Part shown: in pieces, positions 6,166 to 12,741 of the stretch
Layout: each line of letters begins with the position of its first letter
How positions within the stretch are numbered: position 1 is the first letter of the stretch
NCBI GenBank assembly: GCA_050732995.1
Contig: JBOHSA010000237.1
Coordinates: 1-15,799 of the forward strand
DNA length: 15,799 bases
From: JBOHSA01 sp050732995
GTDB lineage: Bacteria > Gemmatimonadota > Gemmatimonadetes > Gemmatimonadales > GWC2-71-9
Direction of reading: 5' to 3'
Notes under the pieces: generated by a model
Told to the model about the DNA's origin: nothing
The model's input: only the letters and a program-made list of their open reading frames with translations
Databases searched by the model: none
Translations under genes and position numbers: made by a program

Positions 6166-6645
6166 TCACGCGGTTCCGTGGCGGAAATGTGAGACGTACT
6201 GCCCGTAACCTGCCGCCTCCAGCTCTTCCACCGGGATGAAGCGTAGCGCGGCCGAGTTGATGCAGTAGCGCAGGCCCGTGGGCGCCGGGCCGTCGTCGAA
6301 CACGTGGCCCAGGTGGGAGTCGGCGTGGGCGGAGCGCACCTCGGTGCGGGCGGTGAGCAAGGAGTGGTCCGCGCGCTGCCGCACGCTGTCCGGCTCGAGC
6401 GCCCTGGTGAAGCTGGGCCAGCCGGTGCCGGAGTCGAACTTGTCGCGCGAGCTGAACAGCGGCTCGCCGGACACGACGTCCACATAGATGCCCGGCCGGT
6501 GGTTGTCCCAGTACTCGTTGCGGAACGGCCGTTCGGTCGCATCCTGTTGGGTGACCTGGAGCTGCAGCGGCGTCAGGGCGCGCCGCAGGGCCGCATCCGC
6601 TGGCTTGTGGAAGTCCTTTGGATCCCATGTTTTGGCGCTTCCCAT
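6166..6645 (-). CDS. msrB: Peptide methionine-(R)-S-oxide reductase MsrB
   Basis: The 159-residue product reduces methionine-R-sulfoxide in proteins. Family motifs are in order: FRNEYWDNHRPGIYVDVVSG, then EPLFSSRDKFDSGTGWPSF, then SAHADSHLGHVFDDGPAP, then GLRYCINSAALRF. The Cys in RYCINS is the catalytic nucleophile. The two CxxC zinc knuckles of the zinc-bearing MsrB class are absent, as in the Bacillus type, and the position often holding a resolving Cys (CGWPSF) is Thr (TGWPSF), so the catalytic Cys is the only one in the chain. The ATG at 6645 follows GAGGGG with 3 nt spacing; upstream frame is non-coding. There is no signal peptide, so it is cytoplasmic. It is the last gene of the - strand cluster, 35 bp after the DUF3006 gene. 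Confidence 0.95.
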   Translation of the reverse strand: MGSAKTWDPKDFHKPADAALRRALTPLQLQVTQQDATERPFRNEYWDNHRPGIYVDVVSGEPLFSSRDKFDSGTGWPSFTRALEPDSVRQRADHSLLTARTEVRSAHADSHLGHVFDDGPAPTGLRYCINSAALRFIPVEELEAAGYGQYVSHFRHGTA

Positions 6646-6680
6646 AATCCCCTCGCTTGCTCCACTGATCGTAGTGGACG

Positions 6681-6962
6681 TCAGATCTCGATATCCCCAC
6701 CCGGGTCGCTCTTCCCCAGCCGATCCAGCCGCTCCCGCGCTCCTTTGAGGCGTCGTTCCCACTCGGCTTCATCGATCTCGGCGCTCGACCAGTCCGGCCG
6801 GCCATTCGACCCCAGCCGGACCCGCAGCACGCTGCCCTCGCGGATCCCTCCCGGCAGCTTAGTGCGCGCGATCTCCACAATGCTCGCGTCGTCGGCCACG
6901 AGGACCGCGCGACCGCCCTCGAGGCGGTCGACGGCGTAGAACCCGCCGTCAGGGTTTGGCAT
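6681..6962 (-). CDS. DUF3006 family protein
   Basis: The product is 93 residues. It has the DUF3006 layout: a short beta-barrel-like start (FYAVDRLEGGRAVLVADD), a middle ARTKLPGGIREGSVLRVRL, and a basic helical tail (EWERRLKGARERLDRLGK). Members are commonly encoded directly beside ComEC-type metallo-beta-lactamases, and that is so here: its ATG lies inside the 3' end of the MBL gene with a 14-bp overlap, so translation is probably coupled. Its biochemical function is unknown. The tight link suggests a shared role with the MBL protein. It is probably cytoplasmic, having no signal peptide. Confidence 0.8.
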   Translation of the reverse strand: MPNPDGGFYAVDRLEGGRAVLVADDASIVEIARTKLPGGIREGSVLRVRLGSNGRPDWSSAEIDEAEWERRLKGARERLDRLGKSDPGGDIEI

Positions 6963-7980
6963 CGCAGGCGCAACCCGGGGGCTGATGGCAGGTGTAGCGG
7001 CGGCTGATGCAACTGTTGCCGCAGGCTTTGCCGGTGGTACAGATGCGGCAGCAGGCGCGCGCCGGCTGCGGGCTGACGCCCGCGGCCGCGCCGCTGTCCG
7101 CCACGTACGGCCGGAGCTGCACGGCGCCGCCCGGGTCCGAGCGCTGCGTCGTCACCACGAAGCTGCCGTCGTCGTTCGCCACGACCAGCACCGTGCCGCT
7201 CCGGTCGGTGCGATGGACCTTGGCGCCTACGCGCTCCCATAACGCGATCACGCCCGGCGCCGGATGCCCGTAGGAGTTGGTGGGGCCGACCGAGATCACC
7301 GCGACCTGCGGTCGGGTCCGCTCGGCCCACGCTGGACTGGTGCCATTCCAGCTGCCGTGGTGCGCGACCTTGAGGACCTGGACGCGCGGGACCGAGTCGC
7401 GCTCGAGCCAGTACGCGAGCTCCGCCAGCTCGGAGTCGCCCGTGAACAGCGCGCGGAACCGCCCGAACTCGACCAGCACGCCAACCGATTGATTGTTCTG
7501 GTCTCCCCCTCCCGGAGGGGGCGGGAGGACGCGGACCCGCGCCGCGCCGACGGTGATCGTGCGAGCGGTGGGGCGGAGGTATTGGGCGCCGCTCCGCTCG
7601 AGCGCCGCGAGCGTGCGCTGGTAGGTGGCGGTAGTGTGCGGCACGCCGTTGTCGAGGTAGTACCGGACGGGGATCGTGGTCAGGACGGCCGCCATCCCGC
7701 CGATGTGGTCGGCGTGGCCGTGGGAGGCGACGACCAGGTCGAGGGTGTCGAACCCGTTCGCCGTCAGGTAGCGCAGGACTCCGGAGCTGCCCCGCCCCCC
7801 ACCCCCGGCGTCGACGAGGATCGTCTTGCCATCCGGTGTGGTGATGACGGCGGCGTCGGCCTGGCCGACGTCGAGGAAGCGGAGCTCGAGCTGCTGGCCG
7901 TAGAGGGGAGTGGCCAGGAGGAAGAGCAGGGCCCGCGCGCAAAGCTTTGCCATCGTCTGCAAGAATCGGGTCATAAGCAT
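6949..7980 (-). CDS. Exported ComEC/Rec2-type metallo-beta-lactamase hydrolase with Cys-rich tail
   Basis: The 343-residue product begins with a signal peptide (about 1-28; LCARALLFLLATPLYGQ). The MBL core shows ELRFLDVGQADAAVI, the metal motif SHGHADHIGG (HxHxDH at about 87-92), FTGDSE (about 179-184) and HHGSWNGTSP (about 207-216), then SYGHP. This is the hydrolase domain of ComEC/Rec2 without the transmembrane parts, as in stand-alone exported versions. After about residue 300 a tail carries eight Cys in about 30 residues (CCRICTTGKACGNSC, then YTCHQPPGCAC), which would be disulfide-bonded or metal-binding outside the cytoplasm. I use the ATG at 7980; an ATG at 7974 is equally possible and no strong ribosome-binding site decides. 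It is followed by DUF3006 with overlap and preceded by ogt (18 bp gap). The substrate is unknown; nucleic acid is a guess from ComEC. Confidence 0.87.
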   Translation of the reverse strand: MLMTRFLQTMAKLCARALLFLLATPLYGQQLELRFLDVGQADAAVITTPDGKTILVDAGGGGRGSSGVLRYLTANGFDTLDLVVASHGHADHIGGMAAVLTTIPVRYYLDNGVPHTTATYQRTLAALERSGAQYLRPTARTITVGAARVRVLPPPPGGGDQNNQSVGVLVEFGRFRALFTGDSELAELAYWLERDSVPRVQVLKVAHHGSWNGTSPAWAERTRPQVAVISVGPTNSYGHPAPGVIALWERVGAKVHRTDRSGTVLVVANDDGSFVVTTQRSDPGGAVQLRPYVADSGAAAGVSPQPARACCRICTTGKACGNSCISRRYTCHQPPGCACDAKP

Positions 7981-7998
7981 CAAGGGTCAACCGGCTCT

Positions 7999-8511
7999 CT
8001 ACCCTCCCAGCCCCATCAGAGCACCCTCGTGCTCGAGCAGCCAGCGTTTCCTGTCGATGCCGCCACCGAAGCCCGTGAGCTCGCCTTTCACGCCGACGAC
8101 GCGGTGGCAGGGGACGATGATGGGGATGGGGTTCTTGCCGTTGGCGGCGCCGACGGCGCGGGTGGCGCGCGGGTCGCCGAGGCGGCGCGCCAACGCGCCG
8201 TAGCTGGTGGTGGCGCCGTAGGGGATGGTGCGCAAGGCGTCCCACACTCGGCGCTGGAACGTGGTGCCGGAAGGGTCGAGCGGCAGATCGAAGGAGGTGC
8301 GGGCGCGCCCGAAGTACTCGGTCAGCTGCCGGCGCACGCGCACGAGTAATGCGCCGGCGGGGCCGCTGCTGTCATCCTCCCGCCACTCCGCCCGCTTCGA
8401 GAGGGTGATGGGCTGGCGCTCGGTGGGGAAGTACACGCCGGTGAGCGCGGTGTCCGAGGCCGTGAGCAGGAGCTCGCCGAGGGGGCTAGGGAATCCGGTG
8501 AAGGTGGGCAT
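7999..8511 (-). CDS. ogt: Methylated-DNA--protein-cysteine S-methyltransferase
   Basis: The 170-residue product transfers the methyl group from O6-methylguanine in DNA to its own cysteine, a suicide repair reaction. The N-terminal ribonuclease-like domain begins MPTFTGFPSPLGELLLTASD. The C-terminal DNA-binding domain shows FQRRVWDALRTIPYGATTSY, then NGKNPIPIIVPCHRVVG, with the acceptor Cys135 in PCHRV and the arginine-finger helix RATRAVG at 115-121. The length matches Ogt-type single proteins and there is no Ada N-terminal domain. It is cytoplasmic. It begins 8 bp from the stop of the upstream beta-helix gene and ends 18 bp before the MBL gene, so it is part of the - strand operon. Only the assignment Ogt versus other MGMT naming is open. 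Confidence 0.96.
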   Translation of the reverse strand: MPTFTGFPSPLGELLLTASDTALTGVYFPTERQPITLSKRAEWREDDSSGPAGALLVRVRRQLTEYFGRARTSFDLPLDPSGTTFQRRVWDALRTIPYGATTSYGALARRLGDPRATRAVGAANGKNPIPIIVPCHRVVGVKGELTGFGGGIDRKRWLLEHEGALMGLGG

Positions 8512-8517
8512 GGCGCC

Positions 8518-10719
8518 TCAGTGCGGGCCGGGCGAGCCGGGCGCGCGCGCGCTGCCGCGGACGATGTCGAGCCGCAGTTCGGTCCAGCCGTCCACCTGGT
8601 AGTACTCGACCCGCAGCTCGCGCCGACCCCCCGACAACGGCGCGACGTCGACGTGCGATTCGTGCGGCGTCCAGTTGTCGATCACGAGCGCGCCGTCCAC
8701 CCAGACGCGCACCGCGTCGTCGCTGATGGTGCGCAGGGTGTAGGTGCCCGAGGGGAGGGTCACGGTGCCGGTCGCCTCGAGCGCCCAGCGCTCCCGGGGC
8801 AGGCCGGGCAAGTTCGGTCGATACCACTGGTAATCGAGCCGGGGCGCGTGCTGGGTAAAGAGCGGTGTGGCCCCGGCGAGCGTCCCGCGGCCGCGGGGAT
8901 CGGTGCTGTCGGTCCAGGCGACGAAGTAGACCGTCCAGTCGATCGCGGGCTCGAACCGGCCATAGAAGAAGCGATACGGCCGCCCCGCGGCGCGACTCGT
9001 CCCGCGGGGCGACACGGTGGCACCCCCGCGATACTCGAGCGTCAGCTCCCAGTCACCCATTGCATCGGGTGCCGGTGTGAGGGCGACGGTATCCCCCACC
9101 TGCCCCGACGTGCGTGACACGGTCGCCAGCCCGCGTTTCCCGGCGACGCGCCAGGTTCCCACTGGGCCGAGGACCGCGAGACGGAGTGGGACGGCGCGCG
9201 TCGAATCGACCGGCCACAGCTTGGGCGAGCGCCAGTCGTAGGGTCCCCATTCGTCCACCACGATGGCGGAGCGATCGCGGCGCGTCAGGGCGGAACTGAG
9301 ACTAGCCCCGTCACAGGGGGGCGCGAGGCGCGCGTAGTCGGGTAGCAGCGCCGGCGGCGCGGTGTCCGCGCTCGCGCCGTTCCCGCTCGCCTGGAATCCC
9401 GTCGTATCGCGCAGCAGCGTGACGGAATCCACCGTCACCCAGCGGTTGCCGGTCAGGCGCAGGTTGCGGGTATTCGCGGCGCGCAGCGCGACGCGGTTCC
9501 GCAGGAACAGATTGTCGGCGATCGCGTAGTCCCGGCTCTTGGTGTCCCGGTGTTTCGGGTAGCCCCAATCGGACGGCTCGATCGAGTCGGCCCACAGGCG
9601 GATGGCGGTCGAGTCGCCCGCGAAGGTGTTCGCGGCGATGACGTTCTCCTGGCCGTGCTCGATGGCGATGCCGGTGCGGTTGCCGGCGAAGCGGTTGCCG
9701 TACACGAGGGAGGAGAAGCTGTAGCCGCCCCACAGGCCGTACTCGCTGCCCGTCACCCGGTTCGCCACGAACATGTTGCGGCTGAACGTGGCCTCGATCC
9801 CGTTCGCGGGCGCGAAGCTGAAATCATTGTTGTAAAACAGATTGTCGTTCGCGCCGCCGGTGCCGGAGTCCATGGTGCTCTGTCCCGCCCACAAGAACAA
9901 CCCGTCGCCTCCGTGGGTGACCGAATTGCAGGCCACGATGTTGCGCGAACTCTGCTCGTACATGAGCAGGTCCGCGGAATCCTGGCCGCGGCGGTAGAAG
10001 CCGTGGCTGTAGCCTCGCACGTTGAAATCGATCCGGTTGTGCATGATGGTGTCGTCGGAGGACCGATACAGCCCGATGCCCAGTGCGGAATTGAACGTGA
10101 GCTCGTTGTCCCGGATGCTCAGGGAGTCGCTCCGCACCAGCAGCAGGCCGTTCATCCCTTGCGTCGCGCGGTTGCCGCGGATCTCGCCACCGGTGACGTC
10201 CGCCAAGTAGAACGCGGCGCCGAAGCGCAGCCACTCGTCGTGCTCGTTCCGGTGGAACGACAGCCAGTCCACGAGACTCTCGTGCTCGACGAGACTGAAG
10301 AGCCGCGGCTTCCAGGTGTAGCTCACGTGGTTATCGATCAGGGCGAGGGCGCGCGTGCCCCGGACCAGGATCCCCACGCGGTAGCCGCGGATGCGCGCGT
10401 TCTGGATGCGCACCTTGCTCCCGCCCTCGACGCGGACCGCGACGCCGCTGGCAAGGTCCGGGTCAATCTCCGGGTCCAGCCCTTCGAGCGTCGCGCCTTG
10501 GAAATCGACCGTGACGTCGTCGCCCTGCACGGTGATCACAGCGGAATCGAGCGAGGCGGAAGCGGGGAACCGGTAGATCTTGGGCACGATGCGGACCGAG
10601 CGGGTGATGACGAGCCCCGGCCGCAGCTCGATGGGGGGGGGAGAAGGCCGCTGGGCGGCGAGGCTTACCGCGGGGAGGCAGAGCGCGAGAGGGATTGCAA
10701 GGTCAGATACGATCGGCAT
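8518..10719 (-). CDS. Exported right-handed beta-helix protein with C-terminal PA14 domain
   Basis: The product is 733 residues. A signal peptide (MPIVSDLAIPLALCLPAVSL, cleavage after AA at 22) leads to a long right-handed parallel beta-helix (about 40-480), with the NosD/pectate-lyase-like ladder of 22-25 residue coils such as VRIQNARIRGYRVGILVRG and NSALGIGLYRSSDDTIMHN. An Ig-like stretch follows, then a PA14 domain from about 582 to 722 with TYTLRTISDDAVRVWVDG and VIDNWTP, a carbohydrate-binding fold. Together these suggest an extracellular polysaccharide-binding or -degrading protein; the activity is not determinable. The ATG at 10719 has no ribosome-binding site but lies 12 nt after an extended -10. 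A run of nine C encodes Pro27-29 just after the cleavage site. It is the first gene of the cluster down to msrB. Confidence 0.88.
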   Translation of the reverse strand: MPIVSDLAIPLALCLPAVSLAAQRPSPPPIELRPGLVITRSVRIVPKIYRFPASASLDSAVITVQGDDVTVDFQGATLEGLDPEIDPDLASGVAVRVEGGSKVRIQNARIRGYRVGILVRGTRALALIDNHVSYTWKPRLFSLVEHESLVDWLSFHRNEHDEWLRFGAAFYLADVTGGEIRGNRATQGMNGLLLVRSDSLSIRDNELTFNSALGIGLYRSSDDTIMHNRIDFNVRGYSHGFYRRGQDSADLLMYEQSSRNIVACNSVTHGGDGLFLWAGQSTMDSGTGGANDNLFYNNDFSFAPANGIEATFSRNMFVANRVTGSEYGLWGGYSFSSLVYGNRFAGNRTGIAIEHGQENVIAANTFAGDSTAIRLWADSIEPSDWGYPKHRDTKSRDYAIADNLFLRNRVALRAANTRNLRLTGNRWVTVDSVTLLRDTTGFQASGNGASADTAPPALLPDYARLAPPCDGASLSSALTRRDRSAIVVDEWGPYDWRSPKLWPVDSTRAVPLRLAVLGPVGTWRVAGKRGLATVSRTSGQVGDTVALTPAPDAMGDWELTLEYRGGATVSPRGTSRAAGRPYRFFYGRFEPAIDWTVYFVAWTDSTDPRGRGTLAGATPLFTQHAPRLDYQWYRPNLPGLPRERWALEATGTVTLPSGTYTLRTISDDAVRVWVDGALVIDNWTPHESHVDVAPLSGGRRELRVEYYQVDGWTELRLDIVRGSARAPGSPGPH

Positions 10720-10731
10720 GGTGATCGGCGG

Positions 10732-10740
10732 AGTATAGCA
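10732..10740 (-). promoter_or_regulatory. Extended -10 promoter giving a near-leaderless beta-helix mRNA
   Basis: The - strand reads TGC-TATACT (complement of 10732-10740): TATACT is five of six to TATAAT and the TGn makes it an extended -10. There is no good -35. Only 12 nt separate it from the ATG at 10719, so transcription would begin about 5 nt upstream of the start codon. This fits the lack of a ribosome-binding site. Confidence 0.5.
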
Positions 10741-10770
10741 TGGCGTTGAAACTTCCCCTAGCGCGTTTTC

Positions 10771-10799
10771 TTGATACCGGATGCAGCCGAGCGTATGGT
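10771..10799 (+). promoter_or_regulatory. Sigma70-like promoter of the coiled-coil gene
   Basis: TTGATA (10771-10776, five of six) and TATGGT (10794-10799, four of six) are separated by exactly 17 nt. The expected start is near 10806, about 26 nt before the GTG at 10832. It is divergent from the beta-helix promoter 31 bp away. Confidence 0.6.
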
Positions 10800-10831
10800 T
10801 GGGGTGTAGCCGGTACGCCCCAGGAGAGCCT

Positions 10832-11230
10832 GTGCCGGTCACAGCCAAACTGTCCCGCAAGTTCTACGAGAAACTCGGCGACGACGTCGCCAACGAACTG
10901 GTGGAGTGGTTCAACTTGGTGGATGCCACGTACCGATCTGACCTTCGAGAGTTCAACGAGCTGAACTTTTCCCGGTTCGACGCCAAGCTCGAGCAGCGGG
11001 TGGCGGAGCTGCGGGCCGAGATGCAGGCGGGTTTCGCGCGGGTCGATGCGGAGCTCGACCGTCGGATCGGGGAGCTGCGGGCGGAGCTGCAGGTGGGGTT
11101 CGCGCGGGTCGATCAGCGACTCGCCGAGTTCGAACCCAGGCTCACCAAGCGCATGTTCACTTTCTGGATCGCCCAAGCGGCCACGACCGCCGGGCTGGTG
11201 TTGGGGGTCGTGAAGCTGGTAGGCGGCTGA
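10832..11230 (+). CDS. Small coiled-coil protein with C-terminal membrane segment
   Basis: The product is 132 residues. The N-terminal part is helical (KLSRKFYEKLGDDVANELVE). From about residue 45 to 105 it is a coiled coil containing two tandem 22-residue units, ELRAEMQAGFARVDAELDRR and ELRAELQVGFARVDQRLAEF. The C-terminus RMFTFWIAQAATTAGLVLGV is a single hydrophobic segment, so it is probably anchored in the inner membrane with the coiled coil in the cytoplasm. This layout resembles DUF1640/CCDC90-like small proteins; function is unknown. The GTG at 10832 is chosen because AGGAG precedes it with 5-6 nt spacing and a good promoter lies just upstream. The open frame upstream to 10781 crosses the promoter region and is non-coding. 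Confidence 0.78.
   Translation: MPVTAKLSRKFYEKLGDDVANELVEWFNLVDATYRSDLREFNELNFSRFDAKLEQRVAELRAEMQAGFARVDAELDRRIGELRAELQVGFARVDQRLAEFEPRLTKRMFTFWIAQAATTAGLVLGVVKLVGG
11006..11137 (+). repeat. Tandem 66-bp coding repeat (two units)
   Basis: The unit at 11006-11071 is repeated at 11072-11137. The first 42 bp of each unit are nearly identical (GAGCTGCGGGC, then TTCGCGCGGGTCGAT) and the remainder has diverged. It corresponds to 22 codons, close to three heptads of a coiled coil, and so lengthens the rod by a fixed unit. Confidence 0.7.
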
Positions 11231-11302
11231 CCTAGCCGCGCTGGTGCAGGTGACCGCGGCCGGCGCGACGCCCGAGAAGAAGGGGCGCCGCAAGGGGGAG
11301 GG

Positions 11303-12589
11303 CTAACGCGGGCTGCGCTGGGGCGGAATCGGCAGCGCCAGGGTGAACGTAGTGCCCACGCCCAGCTCGGAGTCCAGCTGCACCGTGCCGCCGAACATGT
11401 TGTGGGTGATTTCGCGCACGACGGCGAGCCCGATTCCGGTGCCCGCGCCGGGCTGCTTCGTGGTAAACCCCTCCTCAAAGACCCGGTCCCGGTGCTCGGG
11501 CGCGATACCCACCCCGCGATCGCGCACGGTCACGGTGAGTGTGTCGCCGGCCTGTTCCAGCGTGACGAGGATCGGGGCGGGGGCCGCGCGCCCGCGCGAC
11601 GCATCGACGGCGTTGCGGATCAGGTTCGTGATCACCTGATAGAGCGCGTTCGAGTCCCCGTAGAGGAACACCGAGTCCACGGAGGGCTGCCAAGTCAGCG
11701 CGACGCCGTGCTTGCGGGCGAGTGGTCGCTCGAGCGTGACGCACGACCGGACCACCGGCGTGGCATCGAACCGCGCCAGCCGCCCGGCGCTCCCGAAAGG
11801 CCGCACCTGAATGGAGCGCAGGTAATCCGCGGCCTGGTCGATCCCCGCCGCGACGTTGGCCAGATCGTCGAGCAGGTCCGTGCGGAAGCGCGGATCCAGG
11901 AACGTGGCCGCCCGGAGCGAATCGATGCCGAGGTCCAAGTTCCCCAGGGCCACGGTCAGCGGGTTGCCGACTTCGTGGGCGATGACGCTGGGCTGGCGGG
12001 CGTGCTCCCACAGGGTCTCCTCGGGGGTCAGGCGGCGCTTGCTCGAGTCGGCGGCGACGTCGATCGCGCCGAGACAGAGCCCGGCGAGCTCAAGAATGAG
12101 TCGCTCGCGGCTGCGGCGCTCGACGCCGCTGGGCGGTGGCCCGGCGGGCCGGGCGCGGACGGGGGCCACGCACCACGGACCGGTATCCTCCAGGCGACAG
12201 CCCACCCAGCGGCTGCCCTGGATGATCGGGGCGCCCCAGCGGCGCAGGGTGGCGTCGAGATCGAGCTTGGTGGCACCGGGCGGCGGATTGGGCACGCTGC
12301 TCGCGAGTGGGGCGACGTCCGTTGCGGGTGCGATTTCCCACAGCGTCACCACCCGGCCGTGCAGCGCAACACTCGCCTGCCGCAGTATTTCGCGCTCGTG
12401 CTCTTGTGGGATGGTCAACGGCTGCTGCCCCGGTCTGGTGCGATGGTCGCTGAACGATGTGGGGTCCAGAAACGGCGGGCTAGGGCGTTTTTGCGGCACC
12501 GGGGGGCGGTTTTGCGGCGCGTCCGAGCGCCGAGACCGGGGCGAAGAAAGTTGCGCGCGACCTCGAGTGAGGTCCGGCGACTTTACCAT
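11303..12589 (-). CDS. Soluble orphan sensor histidine kinase
   Basis: The catalytic core is complete: an H-box HEVGNP (His205, phosphate acceptor), an N-box NLIRNAVDA (322-330), G1 RDRGVGI (356-362), and F/G2 FEEGFTTKQPGAGTGIGL (371-388), ending in the usual GVGTTFTLALP. The region from 66 to 180 is a probable GAF- or PAS-like sensory domain. There is no membrane segment and no response regulator gene in the window. I give the longest frame (428 residues), but the first 55 residues are low-complexity and this ATG overlaps a -10-like TATGGT (complement of 12585-12590). The real start may be a GTG at 12499 or TTG at 12418. HEVGNP with a Gly after Val resembles the HWE/HisKA group only loosely. 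The 152-nt spacer to the next gene holds a hairpin at 12694-12719. Confidence 0.87.
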   Translation of the reverse strand: MVKSPDLTRGRAQLSSPRSRRSDAPQNRPPVPQKRPSPPFLDPTSFSDHRTRPGQQPLTIPQEHEREILRQASVALHGRVVTLWEIAPATDVAPLASSVPNPPPGATKLDLDATLRRWGAPIIQGSRWVGCRLEDTGPWCVAPVRARPAGPPPSGVERRSRERLILELAGLCLGAIDVAADSSKRRLTPEETLWEHARQPSVIAHEVGNPLTVALGNLDLGIDSLRAATFLDPRFRTDLLDDLANVAAGIDQAADYLRSIQVRPFGSAGRLARFDATPVVRSCVTLERPLARKHGVALTWQPSVDSVFLYGDSNALYQVITNLIRNAVDASRGRAAPAPILVTLEQAGDTLTVTVRDRGVGIAPEHRDRVFEEGFTTKQPGAGTGIGLAVVREITHNMFGGTVQLDSELGVGTTFTLALPIPPQRSPR

Positions 12590-12693
12590 ATCTGCCGAAG
12601 GCGGAGACGGCCAAGCCCCACCTGATCAAGGTGGACGTCACGCCGGCAAAGGCGTTGCAGGCCTAATCTACAGACGGCATGACCTAGGATGCG

Positions 12694-12719
12694 GAGGGCG
12701 GGCATGGTTGCTCGCCCTC
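12694..12719. terminator. Strong hairpin after the tandem nuclease gene
   Basis: GAGGGCG (12694-12700) pairs with CGCCCTC (12713-12719). The inner GGCA/TGCT extends the stem to 11 bp around a TGGT tetraloop. On the + strand it is followed by TTTCTCGTGTT, a weak U tract. On the - strand it lies 23 nt after the stop of the nuclease gene but lacks a U tract there. It is most likely the terminator of the - strand gene or bidirectional. The + strand has only a 41-codon coding-like tail without start (ends 12666) before it. Confidence 0.5.
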
Positions 12720-12741
12720 TTTCTCGTGTTCTACAGCGGCT

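Noticed and set aside
6155..8245. 696-codon - strand frame across msrB, DUF3006 and MBL genes
   Set aside because: Arg/Pro/His-rich alternate-frame shadow of three well-supported genes.
11232..11305. Short + strand frame ending PEKKGRRKGEG before the kinase stop
   Set aside because: Only 24 codons, directly after a stop, no start with ribosome-binding site; probably chance.
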